Notes: generated by a model from the sequence alone, not told the origin. 64,000 nt of DNA from Paracoccus kondratievae (GCF_009301415.1 NZ_CP045073.1:1193501-1257500), one strand, 5' to 3'. Counted from the first letter of the stretch, positions 16,658 to 25,769 are shown. Made by a program: numbers and translations.

Positions 16658-16942
16658 TTATTTGTCGCCGGCGCGGCTTACGGTATAGAGCCCCGCCACA
16701 TTGTTGCCGGACACCAGATTAAGGACGCCCGTGCCTTTCTGTGCGGTGATGAAGGCGGCGCGGCTGGCGCGTTCTTCACCCAGTTTTTCGCTGGCAATCT
16801 GCGCCAGCTCGTTGGTGGTGAACTGGCTTGCGTCCAGTCCCAGCAGGTCCGCCTGCATCTGGCGGCCCGGATTGATTTCCGACGCCAGGGCGGGCACGGC
16901 AAAGCTTGCTGCAACGGCGGCGATAACAAGTTTATTCAGCAT
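16658..16942 (-). CDS. Small exported protein of unknown function
   Basis: The 94-residue product starts at 16942, eight bases after an AAGGAG site; a longer open frame upstream lacks any such signal. A Sec signal peptide (MLNKLVIAAVAASFAVPALA, cleaved near SEINPG) leaves about 74 periplasmic residues. The mature part, MQADLLGLDASQFTTNELAQ followed by IASEKLGEERASRAAFI, is helical and acidic. Similar small secreted proteins occur widely in Rhodobacterales, but I know no function. It is divergent from the LysR gene at 17066 and has its own terminator. Confidence 0.75.
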   Translation of the reverse strand: MLNKLVIAAVAASFAVPALASEINPGRQMQADLLGLDASQFTTNELAQIASEKLGEERASRAAFITAQKGTGVLNLVSGNNVAGLYTVSRAGDK

Positions 16943-17065
16943 TTCAACTTCTCCTTGGATCCGGCGGCGGCTGTGTTTCGCCCCGGTATGAAGCCAATAT
17001 GAACATTGCATTTCCGCGTTAAACTGGCCAAAAATGACAACTGATGTGCAAAACTGAGTGGAACT

Positions 17066-17986
17066 ATGCGCCTGAACCTCTGGAGTGAAATCCGCACCGC
17101 TGCTCAGGTGGCGCGTTTGGGCCGGGTCAGTGCCGCAGCCGAGGTGCTGGGGATGCATCATTCCTCTGTCATCAGGCATATCGACACGCTTGAGGCCGAG
17201 CTGGGCGTCAAGCTGTTCCAGCGCCATTCGCGCGGCTATACACCGACCGAAGCGGGCGAGGAGCTGCTGCAAACCGCCAGCGCGGTGGACGAGCAATTCA
17301 CCCAGATGCTGGGGCGGATCGAAACCGCGCGAAATCAGGTCTCAGGACGGCTGGTGCTGACGGCGGTGCCCAGCCTTGACCCGCTGATCGTACCGATGCT
17401 GGGCCGATTCCTGTGCGACCACCCGCTGGTGCAGGTCACCTATGATTCGGATGAGCGCACCTTTGAGCTGTCGCGGGGCGAGGCGCATGTGGCGCTGCGG
17501 GCCGGTCCGCGTCCTTCAGCACAGGACAGCGTGGTCACGCCGCTGTTTGACTACCCACATGCGCTTTACGCGGCGCCGTCCTATATCGCCCGGCATGGTC
17601 GCCCGGAAACGCTGGCAGATCTGGCCGCGCATCATCTGATCGTGGGCGAGGATCGTTTCGCCCGCGCGCCATTTTATCAATGGCTGTTCAGCCGCGTCCC
17701 GGATGAGGCGTTTGTCCTGCGCACCCCGCAAAGCTCTGTGGCCTATCGCGCGGTCGAACAGGGGCTGGGCATCGGCTTTCTCAGCCCGCTGACCGCCTCG
17801 CCCGAGCTGGTTGAGCTGTTCCCCGGCATCTGCCCACCGGAATGGCGGACGCAGATCTGGGTGGTGACGCATGTGGACCTGCACCGCAGTTCCAAAGTGC
17901 AAAGCCTGACCCGTTTCATCCATGACCAGGCACGCGGCTGGCGCGCATCGCTGGCGTTGCGTGACAAGGCATCGGGGAAGGTCTGA
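17066..17986 (+). CDS. LysR-family transcriptional regulator
   Basis: The product has 306 residues. The winged helix-turn-helix (residues about 5-62, LGRVSAAAEVLGMHHSSVIR, HIDTLEAELGVKLFQR) is typical of the family, followed by the linker helix and a substrate-binding-type effector domain. The RAVEQGLGIGFLSPLTA stretch near 230 is the usual second subdomain. It is divergent from the small exported protein gene and lies before the amide module. Whether it controls the hydroxylase operon upstream or the exported protein is not visible. Confidence 0.88.
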   Translation: MRLNLWSEIRTAAQVARLGRVSAAAEVLGMHHSSVIRHIDTLEAELGVKLFQRHSRGYTPTEAGEELLQTASAVDEQFTQMLGRIETARNQVSGRLVLTAVPSLDPLIVPMLGRFLCDHPLVQVTYDSDERTFELSRGEAHVALRAGPRPSAQDSVVTPLFDYPHALYAAPSYIARHGRPETLADLAAHHLIVGEDRFARAPFYQWLFSRVPDEAFVLRTPQSSVAYRAVEQGLGIGFLSPLTASPELVELFPGICPPEWRTQIWVVTHVDLHRSSKVQSLTRFIHDQARGWRASLALRDKASGKV

Positions 17987-18175
17987 TTTCCAATACGACC
18001 GCCTGCGGCCCGGCGTCGGTGGCCGGAAAGTAAAGCTTGCGTCCCGGGCGGTTATCGAAGCCACGATGATGATCGTCCCGTCCTTTGGCATATCCGTCAC
18101 CTCGGGCGAATAAAACATTGCGCCTGTATTGACCCCAAAGCCGGGCCGCCATTTCTGATCGGGAAGCTCTTCGAT
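17985..18175 (-). pseudogene. Degenerate minus-strand coding remnant, unidentified
   Basis: Read on the minus strand from about 18175, one frame encodes IEELPDQKWRPGFGVNTGAM and FYSPEVTDMPKDGTIIIVAS. The adjacent frame then encodes GRKLYFPATDAGPQAVVLEI. Both have well-formed protein character and would join through a one-base shift near 18035. Neither has a start codon with a ribosome binding site, and the sequence ends against the LysR stop. I do not recognise the family. It may be a remnant of a gene displaced by the amide module. Confidence 0.3.
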
Positions 18176-18254
18176 GCTGTCGTTCTCGCTCAGGCATTGT
18201 TTTTACGCATTGATGCATGCAAAGTCCGGGAATCTGACATTCAGGTCCATCTGC

Positions 18255-19397
18255 ATGAGCCATATTCCCACCGCCTCTGAGGGCTGGCGTATAGGTGTGC
18301 TGTTTTCGCGCAGCGGGCTTAGCGCGCTGACCGAAAGCGAGCATCTGCGCGGCACGACCCTGGCCATCGAAGAGATCAACAAGGGCGGCGGCGTGCGCGG
18401 CCTGCCCCTTGTCCCCGTTCTGCGCGACCCACAATCAAGCCCGACGACCTATCGCCAGATGGCACGGCAGCTGATCGTGGATGAAGGGGTCACGATCATC
18501 TTTGGCTGCTCGCATTCGGCCTCGCGCAAGGCGGTGCTTCCGCTGGTCGAGCGGCATGATGCATTGTTGTTCTACCCCTCGGTCTATGAGGGGTTCGAGT
18601 ATTCGGAAAACGTGATCTATGCGGGCGCCACGCTGAACCAATGCGCCTTTGCTCTGGCCGACTTCCTGATCCGCCGTTACGGCAAGCGCATCGGTTTTGT
18701 CGGGGCGGACTATATTTTCCCGCGCGAATCAAACCGCACCATGCGCGACATCCTTGAAAGCAAGGGGGCCAAGGTCGCGGGCGAGGTTTATGCACCGCTT
18801 GAAGCCTCATCCTCCGAGGTCGCAGAACTGATGGGCCATATCCGCAGTTGGCAGGCCGATGCGGTGTTCAGTACCGTGATCGGTGGCCCGGCCCGTCAAC
18901 TGTACCGCATGTATGCCGAGGCGGGCTTTGACACGCAACAGCGCCCCATCGCCAGCCTGACCATGGCCGAAACCGAAATCAACGAGATCGGGCCCGAATA
19001 CTGTCACGGCCATGTGCTGTCGGCCAGCTATTTCCAGACGCTGCCCTCTGACCAGAACCAGCTGTTCGTTGCGGCCTACAAAGACAGGTTCGGGGCCGAA
19101 GCGACAACCAGCGTTTGGTCCCAGACGGCATATCTGCAGGTATACCTGCTGGCGCATGCACTTGAACGTGCAGGCAGTCTCGAGCCGTCGGCGCTTGCCC
19201 CCCACCTGCTGGGGCAAAACCTGCTGGCACCCGAAGGCCCGGTTTGTGTCGATCAGGAAAACCGGCATCTGTGGCTGACACCGCGCATCGGCATCATGCG
19301 CCGGGACGGGCTGTTCGACGTCGCGTGGCAGGCTGACAGCCCGGTCCGTCCCGACCCCTATCTGGCAACTGCTCGCTTTGATGAGGTCTGGGTTTGA
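18255..19397 (+). CDS. amiC: AmiC-like amide sensor (negative regulator of amidase operon)
   Basis: The product has 380 residues from ATG 18255 (MSHIPTASEGWRIGVLFSRS); in-frame codons to 18174 would add an unlikely leader. It is a cytoplasmic member of the type I periplasmic-binding-protein fold, with no signal peptide. FSRSGLSALTESEHLRGTTL and GCSHSASRKAVLPLVERHDA form the ligand cleft seen in AmiC of Pseudomonas and in urea/amide sensors. AmiC holds AmiR inactive until an amide binds. The downstream antiterminator gene overlaps its end by four bases, which supports the partner role. Confidence 0.88.
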   Translation: MSHIPTASEGWRIGVLFSRSGLSALTESEHLRGTTLAIEEINKGGGVRGLPLVPVLRDPQSSPTTYRQMARQLIVDEGVTIIFGCSHSASRKAVLPLVERHDALLFYPSVYEGFEYSENVIYAGATLNQCAFALADFLIRRYGKRIGFVGADYIFPRESNRTMRDILESKGAKVAGEVYAPLEASSSEVAELMGHIRSWQADAVFSTVIGGPARQLYRMYAEAGFDTQQRPIASLTMAETEINEIGPEYCHGHVLSASYFQTLPSDQNQLFVAAYKDRFGAEATTSVWSQTAYLQVYLLAHALERAGSLEPSALAPHLLGQNLLAPEGPVCVDQENRHLWLTPRIGIMRRDGLFDVAWQADSPVRPDPYLATARFDEVWV

Positions 19398-20038
19398 CGG
19401 GCGCACCAGTTGATCGCAGCCGGCGCCCTGCCGCGCGCCGCCTCCTGGACGATCTGCGTCAGGCCAGGGTGCTGGTCCTGCATCCACACGACGAAGACAG
19501 GGCGGTCCTGACCGAACATCTCAAGCGACTTGGCTGCGCGGTAACGGCCCTGTGGCCTCTGCCCGCCGCGCTGCCGCCTGAAACCGACACGATATTCGTG
19601 CAGGTCGACGATCTGCCCGGAGAGGCACTGCCCGCGCTGCTGCAGGATCGCACGCCAGCCATCATCGCTATCATGACCTATGAGACGCCGACCGCGCTGC
19701 AAGCCATCACCGATCTGAACGCCCATGGCGTGATTTCAAAGCCGCTGCGGCCGTTCGGCATTCTCGCCCAGTTCGTGCTGGCCCGCTATCGCCGGGGCTA
19801 TGAGGGGCGGCTGACAGGCAAGATCCAGAAGCTGGAAGAGACGATGAAAAGCCGCCGCCTCGTTGATCGCGCGGTCAAACTGATGGCCGAGCTGCGCGGT
19901 ATTCCGGATGATGAGGCCTATCGTCTTTTACGTGATCAGGCGACGGCCAGGCGGACCTCGCTGACCTCGATCGCCGAAGGTTTGCTTGCCGCCGAAGCAA
20001 CGCTGCGCAGCATCGGCCTGACGATTGCCGAAAAATAG
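19394..20038 (+). CDS. amiR: AmiR-like ANTAR-domain antiterminator
   Basis: The 214-residue protein overlaps amiC by four bases (start at TTG/ATG-region 19394). Residues about 25-130 form a pseudo-receiver domain that lacks the phospho-acceptor arrangement of true response regulators. A coiled coil (LTGKIQKLEETMKSRRLVDR) leads into the C-terminal ANTAR three-helix RNA-binding domain, AVKLMAELRGIPDDEAYRLL to SIAEGLLAAEA. AmiR-type proteins bind paired hexaloop hairpins in the leader RNA and stop a terminator from forming. A candidate leader lies directly downstream at 20113-20206, ahead of the hydrolase gene. Confidence 0.88.
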   Translation: MTGAPVDRSRRPAARRLLDDLRQARVLVLHPHDEDRAVLTEHLKRLGCAVTALWPLPAALPPETDTIFVQVDDLPGEALPALLQDRTPAIIAIMTYETPTALQAITDLNAHGVISKPLRPFGILAQFVLARYRRGYEGRLTGKIQKLEETMKSRRLVDRAVKLMAELRGIPDDEAYRLLRDQATARRTSLTSIAEGLLAAEATLRSIGLTIAEK

Positions 20039-20112
20039 CCCTGCCTTTTGCGAACCTGGGTCGATTGCCATTTCTCGTTGACATTTGAACTGAGCTTGGC
20101 AGAGTTGTCCGC

Positions 20113-20206
20113 GAGCAAGGTTGCTCTGTCGGCAGGATTGCCGAACTGAAATCGAGGCTAGGTAGCCCATGGCATGCGGATCTTTCCCGCGTCCATGGGC
20201 TTTTTT
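20113..20206 (+). promoter_or_regulatory. ANTAR-type leader: two small hairpins and an overlapping terminator
   Basis: GAGC-AAGGTT-GCTC at 20113-20126 is a perfect stem with a six-base loop that has A at position 1 and G at position 4, the ANTAR recognition rule. A second hairpin GGC-TAGGTA-GCC sits at 20156-20167. Its 3' arm is shared with the terminator stem GCCCATGG (20165-20172) and CCATGGGC (20193-20200), which is followed by six T. Formation of the second hairpin would therefore block the terminator, as expected for AmiR-controlled antitermination. Confidence 0.7.
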
Positions 20207-20223
20207 CATTTCTGGAGGGCGCC

Positions 20224-21069
20224 TTGACGCACAAGGTCCAAGAGAAGCAAACGGTTGCCGTCGCTTGCCTGCAATTCGAACCCCGCTTTGGCGAGGTCGA
20301 GGCCAATCTGGCCGCCATCGACCGGCTGGCCAGAGAGGCTGCGGCAAAGGGGGCCAAGATCCTTGTCCTGCCCGAACTGGCGGACACCGGCTATGTGTTT
20401 GAGGCAGCCGATGAATTGCAGCAACTGGCCGCACCCATTCCCCAAGGACGCCCATCACAGGCGCTGATCGCACTGGCGGCTGAGCTGGGCGTCTACATAG
20501 CGGCCGGGCTATGCGAAAAAGCCGGGGATACCTTCTACAACTCGGCGATATTCTGCGGGCCAGAGGGGTATCTGGGCACATTCCGCAAATTGCATCTGTG
20601 GAACAAGGAAAAGCTGTTTTTCCGGTCCGGCGATCTGGGGCTGCCTGTATTCGACACGGTCTATGGCAAGGTTGGCGTGGCGATCTGTTATGATGGCTGG
20701 TTCCCGGAAACCTTCCGGGGATTGGTCGCTGCGGGTGCCGAACTGATCTGCGTGCCGACCAACTGGGTTCCCATTCCAGACCAACCCGCCGGTGCCGAAC
20801 CGATGGCCAATATCCTTCACAAAGCGGCCGCCCATTCGAACGGTGTCGCCATCGCCTGTGCCGATCGCGTGGGCATTGAACGTGGCCAGCCCTTTCTGGG
20901 ATGCAGCCTGATCGTCGGGCCACGCGGCTGGCCTCTTGCCGGTCCTGCATCCCCTACCAACCCCGAGATCCTGATCGCCGATGTCATGTTCGGAGACCTG
21001 GAAAACCAGCGACGCGTCAGTGAACGCAATAACGTCTGGGAAGACCGGCGCACCGATCTTTATAACTGA
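20224..21069 (+). CDS. Nitrilase-superfamily carbon-nitrogen hydrolase (amidase)
   Basis: The product has 281 residues and starts at TTG 20224, nine bases after GGAGGG. The catalytic triad of the superfamily is visible: Glu51 (ILVLPELADTGYVF), Lys122 (GTFRKLHLWNKEK) and Cys155 (VGVAICYDGWFPE). The enzyme should hydrolyse an amide, nitrile or carbamoyl bond in the cytoplasm. It follows an amiC-amiR pair and an antitermination leader, and an ABC importer follows it, so it is probably the inducible amidase of this module. It is shorter than the classical AmiE (about 345 residues). The exact substrate is unknown. Confidence 0.85.
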   Translation: MTHKVQEKQTVAVACLQFEPRFGEVEANLAAIDRLAREAAAKGAKILVLPELADTGYVFEAADELQQLAAPIPQGRPSQALIALAAELGVYIAAGLCEKAGDTFYNSAIFCGPEGYLGTFRKLHLWNKEKLFFRSGDLGLPVFDTVYGKVGVAICYDGWFPETFRGLVAAGAELICVPTNWVPIPDQPAGAEPMANILHKAAAHSNGVAIACADRVGIERGQPFLGCSLIVGPRGWPLAGPASPTNPEILIADVMFGDLENQRRVSERNNVWEDRRTDLYN

Positions 21070-21110
21070 TCGCTTGCGCATAACCAATTGATACAACAGG
21101 GAAATGTAAG

Positions 21111-22271
21111 ATGAAAAACGCTAAACCCACCTGCCTTTGCCTGCTGCTTGCCACCGCGCTTGTCAGCGGCCCCGCCCTTGCCCAGGAAGGCGAGCCGATC
21201 ACCATTGGCGTACCGGTCGGCCTGTCCGGGGCAAACAGCGTTATTGCCCCCGCCGTGGTTCAGGCCACCCAGCTTGCCGTTGAGCAGATCAATGCCAGCG
21301 GCGGGATCCTGGGCCGCCCCGTCAAGGTTGTCGTCGCAGATGACGCCTCGGGCGCGGCAGGGGCGCAAACCGCCTATAATACGCTGGTCTTCCAGAACGA
21401 CGTTGACGTGCTGATTGCGATGGAAACCTCGGCCGCGCGCAACGCGGGCCTTCCCATCGTGGAAGAGGGGGAAAAGCCCTTCATTTATTCATCATTCTAT
21501 GAAGGCCGCTCTTGCTCACCCAATATGTTCGTCAACGGCTGGGTGCCTGAACAGCAGGTGCCTCCGGTTGTGGAAAAGCTGATGGCGGATGGTGCCAGGA
21601 ATTTTTTCCTGATCGGTTCGGATTATGCCTTCGGGCGGGGCATGCTCGAGTTCTCGCGCAAGTATATCGAGGATAAGGGCGGCAAGATCGTGGGCGAGGA
21701 ATACCTGCCGATGGAGGGGTCGGACTGGACCGCGATCCTTTCGAATCTGCGTAGCGCGGGCGCGGATGCGGTCATCACCTCGACGGCGGGCGGAACACCG
21801 AACGTGACACTGACAAAACAGCTGCGCGCCTCGGGTATCTCGATCCCCTACGCCAATCTGGCGGTTGACGAAGGCACCGCGAAAGCGATGGGGGCGGATG
21901 GTGTGGGCATTCTTATTTCGGCATCATACCTGACCGCAATCGACACGCCCGAGAACAAGGATTTCATCGCGGCTCTGGAAAAGAAATTCGGGGGTGAGAT
22001 GCGGACCCCGAACGATCTGTCCACCCCGCAATATGAGGCGGTCTATCTTTACAAGGCCGCTGTCGAAAAGGCCGGATCGACGGAAACCGAAGCCGTCCTG
22101 GCAGCCTTCCCCGAAGTCTCGTTCAAGGGGCCGCGCGGCGAGATTTCAATGTCGAAACAGCATCATGCTCCCCTCACCATGTATCTGGGGGAAGTACAGG
22201 CTGACGGTTCGGTCAAGGTTGTGGCCGAATTCCCGAACGTGGACCCGGGCGACCAGTGCCCTGATCTCTGA
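21111..22271 (+). CDS. Amide/urea-type ABC transporter substrate-binding protein
   Basis: The 386-residue protein has a Sec signal peptide cleaved after ALA (residue about 25). The mature part has the type I binding-protein fold (GVPVGLSGANSVIAPAVVQA, EQINASGGILGRPVKVVVAD) of the branched-chain amino acid, urea and amide group. It resembles the AmiC gene upstream in fold, and the two probably recognise the same or related ligands. It lies 41 bases after the hydrolase and 65 before the permease genes, all in one direction. Confidence 0.87.
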   Translation: MKNAKPTCLCLLLATALVSGPALAQEGEPITIGVPVGLSGANSVIAPAVVQATQLAVEQINASGGILGRPVKVVVADDASGAAGAQTAYNTLVFQNDVDVLIAMETSAARNAGLPIVEEGEKPFIYSSFYEGRSCSPNMFVNGWVPEQQVPPVVEKLMADGARNFFLIGSDYAFGRGMLEFSRKYIEDKGGKIVGEEYLPMEGSDWTAILSNLRSAGADAVITSTAGGTPNVTLTKQLRASGISIPYANLAVDEGTAKAMGADGVGILISASYLTAIDTPENKDFIAALEKKFGGEMRTPNDLSTPQYEAVYLYKAAVEKAGSTETEAVLAAFPEVSFKGPRGEISMSKQHHAPLTMYLGEVQADGSVKVVAEFPNVDPGDQCPDL

Positions 22272-22336
22272 GCCGTCCCGTACCGCGACCGTCATACGCG
22301 GTCGCGGGCACGCCTGTCCTTCAACGAGGGAACCGC

Positions 22337-23170
22337 ATGGCCCTATTACTTGACATAACAACGACCGCAGCGCTGCTGTTCATCGTCTCTGCCGGTCTGT
22401 TCGTCATATTCGGCGTACTCAAGATCATCAATTTCGCCCATGCCGCATGGCTGACCATCGGCGCCTACACAACCGTGGTCGCGACCAGGATGGGGTTCAG
22501 CCCCTGGCTGTCGCTGCCGCTGGCCGTTTTCGTTGGCGGGCTGCTGGGCGCGGCCACAGAGATCGCCATTGTGCGCCCGCTTTATCGCCGTTCCCTGGAC
22601 GCCATTCTTGCGACATGGGGGTTGGGCGTGGTGATCGTCCAGATCATCACCCTGACGTTTGGCCGGGACATGCAGATGCCGCCCGCGCTTATCACCGGAA
22701 CTGTTGACGTGCTGGGTATGCCATATTCCAGCTACCGGCTGTTTTTGCTGGTCGCTGCGGTCATCATGGGCCTGGCCTTCGTCCTTGTTCTTGAGCGCAC
22801 GCGCCTTGGCCTGAATGCGCAAGCAGTCATCATGAATGAGACGCTGGCACGCGCATTGGGCATCAATACTTCGCAAGTGCGACTGGTCACCTTTATGCTG
22901 GGTTCGGCCATCGCAGCCCTGGCCGGGGTCCTGCTGACGCCCCTTTCCAGTGTTGATCCCACCATGGGCATTTCCTGGCTGATCGGAGCGTTCATGCTGG
23001 TCATGGTATCTGGCACCTCGGTCGCAGCACTTGCACTGGCCTGTCTGTGCTTTGGCGCAGCGCAGGTGCTGGTGTCGACATGGATCAGCCCCATCCTTGG
23101 CAGCGTGACCGTAGCTGTGCTTTGCGCCGTCGTACTGCGACTTCATCCGAAAGGTTTTGCCCGTGGCTGA
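22337..23170 (+). CDS. ABC transporter permease, LivH/UrtB type
   Basis: The 277-residue membrane protein has seven or eight predicted segments. VIFGVLKIINFAHAAWLTIGAY near residue 25 is the LivH signature, and the ERTRLGLNAQAVIMNETLARALGI loop near 155 is the conserved coupling region that docks on the ATPases. It pairs with the permease domain of the next gene. The stop overlaps the start of that gene, so the two are translated together. Confidence 0.88.
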   Translation: MALLLDITTTAALLFIVSAGLFVIFGVLKIINFAHAAWLTIGAYTTVVATRMGFSPWLSLPLAVFVGGLLGAATEIAIVRPLYRRSLDAILATWGLGVVIVQIITLTFGRDMQMPPALITGTVDVLGMPYSSYRLFLLVAAVIMGLAFVLVLERTRLGLNAQAVIMNETLARALGINTSQVRLVTFMLGSAIAALAGVLLTPLSSVDPTMGISWLIGAFMLVMVSGTSVAALALACLCFGAAQVLVSTWISPILGSVTVAVLCAVVLRLHPKGFARG

Positions 23171-24935
23171 TCGCGCACATTCCCTTGCCGTTTCCGACCG
23201 TATGTTTACCCGTCATGGGACGGGGCTGTTCCTGCTGGGCGCTCTGGCTTTGGCGCTGGTGCTGCTGGGACCGCTGTTTCTGGACCGCTTTACGCAGAAT
23301 GTCCTGACCCGCTCGATGATCTACGCGATGATGGCGATCACGGTGGATCTGCTGTGGGGCTATACCGGCATCCTGACATTCGGACAGTCCGCCTTTTTCG
23401 GTGCCGGGGCTTACGCAACCGCCCTGATCCTGACCCATATCGGCGGAGGCATGCAGAACTTTGCGCTCGCCCTGGCCCTGTCGGTAATCCTGCCAATGGT
23501 GCTGGCCGCACTGGTTGGCTGGCTGTCCTTTTACCACAAGTCGACGCCGCTTTACGCATCCGTCATTTCGCTGGTGGTGCCGATCGTGCTGACGCAGGCC
23601 ATCTTTGCCGGAGGCAGTTTTACCGGCTCTTCCAGTGGGCTGGTCGGGTATCCGGTGATGAAGCTTGGCGCGGCCAATTACTTCCGCCTTGCTGGGGTGG
23701 CACTGATCCTGTTTGCTGCTCTGTCCTGGATCATCGTTCGTTCGGATGCGGGGCGGGTTCTCGTCGCCATTCGGGACAATCCCCTGCGCGCGGCTTACCT
23801 GGGTATCCGCACCCAAAAGGTGCAGATCCTGCTGATGACCGTGCTGGGTGGAATCGCCGGGCTGTGCGGTTTTCTTTACGCCAATGCCGGGCGCATCGTC
23901 GCACCCGAGATTGCGGGCTTTGGTTTTGGTACACAAATGATCGTCTGGACCGCACTGGGCGGCAGGGCCTCGATCTTTGGGCCAGCCCTTGGCGCAATCG
24001 GCATCGACTATCTGGGCGCCCAACTGTCGGGCAGCATGCCCTATGTCTGGCAACTGATCATCGGCGTCCTTTTCGTGGCGATGATCCTGTTTGTCCCGCG
24101 CGGTCTTGTGGGGCTTCTTCCCCGGCGCAAGCACAGCGGGGCAGCACCGGCACTGGTCGCCCTGCCGGATCAAAGGCAGGAAAGCGGCCGCGATGCGCTG
24201 CTTACGGTTTCGGGGCTGCGCAAGGCTTATGGCAATTTTGTCGTGCTTGATGGCATTGATTTGAAGGTCAGACCCGGTGAGCTGATCTCGGTGGTCGGAC
24301 CAAACGGTGCCGGCAAGACCACTCTGCTGCGCTGCCTTTCGGACGGGACAGAGACTATCGAGGGCAATATCACCGTGGTCGATAAGGACATTGCCGGCCG
24401 CCCGCCCGAAGATATCGTCGCACTGGGCATCGGTCGCAAATTTCAGGTCGCAAGTGTCTTTGAAAGCATGACCGTCGCTGAATGTCTGCGCCTTGCACGC
24501 ACGACCCATGAACGGCCCAGCCTGTGGCATCGCGCCTCGACGATCGAACTGCCGTCAGCCGCGCTGGAGATCCTTGCGCTGACGGGCCTGAACAAGAAAC
24601 TGGGCGAACCGGTCAGCGGACTTTCTCACGGGATGCGGCAAAGCCTGGAGCTGGCGATGGTCGTCGCCATGCAGCCCCGGCTGATCCTGTTGGACGAGCC
24701 TACCGCAGGTCTGACCAAGGCCGAGCGGACGTTGATCGGCGAGGTGTTGAAGCGACTGACGCAAAACCTGGGCTACGCCGCGATCCTTATCGAGCATGAT
24801 ATTGATTTCGTAAAGGAAATCTCGCAGCGGCTCGTCGTGCTTCACCAGGGTCGACTGGTGATGGATGGCTCTGTCGAAGAGGTCGTGAACTCAGAGCTTG
24901 TACGCTCGATCTATTCGGGGATGGCCCATGACTGA
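23157..24935 (+). CDS. Fused LivM permease and LivG ATPase of the amide/urea ABC transporter
   Basis: The product has 592 residues. The first 340 or so are a LivM-type permease (GYTGILTFGQSAFFGAGAYA, then the docking loop AIRDNPLRAAYLGIRTQKVQ). Residues about 350-592 are an ATPase with Walker A GPNGAGKTT (about 382), signature LSHGMRQ (about 488) and Walker B LILLDEP (about 512). In this family the two are usually separate genes; fusion is known but fixes a 1:1 ratio. It starts at TTG 23157 or GTG 23163, overlapping the end of the LivH gene. The LivF gene overlaps its own end. Confidence 0.9.
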   Translation: MPVADRAHSLAVSDRMFTRHGTGLFLLGALALALVLLGPLFLDRFTQNVLTRSMIYAMMAITVDLLWGYTGILTFGQSAFFGAGAYATALILTHIGGGMQNFALALALSVILPMVLAALVGWLSFYHKSTPLYASVISLVVPIVLTQAIFAGGSFTGSSSGLVGYPVMKLGAANYFRLAGVALILFAALSWIIVRSDAGRVLVAIRDNPLRAAYLGIRTQKVQILLMTVLGGIAGLCGFLYANAGRIVAPEIAGFGFGTQMIVWTALGGRASIFGPALGAIGIDYLGAQLSGSMPYVWQLIIGVLFVAMILFVPRGLVGLLPRRKHSGAAPALVALPDQRQESGRDALLTVSGLRKAYGNFVVLDGIDLKVRPGELISVVGPNGAGKTTLLRCLSDGTETIEGNITVVDKDIAGRPPEDIVALGIGRKFQVASVFESMTVAECLRLARTTHERPSLWHRASTIELPSAALEILALTGLNKKLGEPVSGLSHGMRQSLELAMVVAMQPRLILLDEPTAGLTKAERTLIGEVLKRLTQNLGYAAILIEHDIDFVKEISQRLVVLHQGRLVMDGSVEEVVNSELVRSIYSGMAHD

Positions 24936-25632
24936 CAACAGGCTGACGATCGAGGCCCTGACATCTGGCTATGGCGAGACCGATATCCTGCAAGGGGTTG
25001 CGCTGACTTTGTGCCGGGGCGAGATTCTTGCCCTGATGGGGCGCAATGGCATGGGCAAAACCACGCTGCTAAAGACCGTGATGGGCCTGATCCAGACGCG
25101 CGCGGGCCGCATCATGCTTGATGGCAGCCCGGTCGACGGCAAGCCGCCCGCCTGGCTTTTGGCGCATGGGGTGGGATATGCGCCGCAAGAGCTGCCCTTG
25201 TTTCAGGACCTCTCGATCCGTGACAATCTGCGACTTGCTTTGCGTCATGATCGCGATCTGGCCAAGGCCTTGCAGAATGTTGGGCGCAGCTTTCCCTTTC
25301 TGCTTGAACGGTTGGAACAGTTGGCAGGCACCTTGTCTGGGGGTGAGCAAAAGATGCTCATCCTGGCGCGCGCCCTGATGAACGAACCCGATCTTTTACT
25401 GATCGACGAAATCTCTGAGGGGATACAGCCCAGCGTGGTTCAGCGCATTGCAACCGCCCTGAAGACCGAGCGCGAACGACGCGGGATCAGTATTCTGGTG
25501 GTCGAGCAGAATCTTGATTTCGCACTCAGCGTGGCGGATCGCTGGGCGGTCATGAAGTTGGGTCAAATCGTCGACGAAGGTGCCTGCAACGCCGAGTCGA
25601 GAGAAACGGTGCTAAAGCATCTGAGTATCTGA
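24928..25632 (+). CDS. ABC transporter ATPase, LivF/UrtE type
   Basis: The 234-residue protein starts at ATG 24928, inside the last codons of the fused gene. Walker A is GRNGMGKTT (about 36-44), signature LSGGEQK (about 135) and Walker B LLLIDE (about 156). The HGVGYAPQELPLFQDLSIRD stretch is the Q-loop and coupling region. It supplies the second ATPase of the heterodimeric importer. No gene with obvious amide function follows, so the transcription unit probably ends here. Confidence 0.9.
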   Translation: MTDNRLTIEALTSGYGETDILQGVALTLCRGEILALMGRNGMGKTTLLKTVMGLIQTRAGRIMLDGSPVDGKPPAWLLAHGVGYAPQELPLFQDLSIRDNLRLALRHDRDLAKALQNVGRSFPFLLERLEQLAGTLSGGEQKMLILARALMNEPDLLLIDEISEGIQPSVVQRIATALKTERERRGISILVVEQNLDFALSVADRWAVMKLGQIVDEGACNAESRETVLKHLSI

Positions 25633-25769
25633 GGGCCTGATCCGCCTGATCGTTTGTGTATCGGCCACCGGACGTTTTGCGACCCGGTGGTCAGAAACCC
25701 TGAAAGATCGGCCGCAGGCGCTGACCGTGGTTTGGACCCAACCGAGAGGATTACCAAACTGTCGCCAAC

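Noticed and set aside
23085..24530. 481-residue minus-strand frame opposite the fused ABC transporter gene
   Set aside because: Full of His, Gln, Asp and Lys without any fold pattern, typical of the antisense of a membrane-protein gene.
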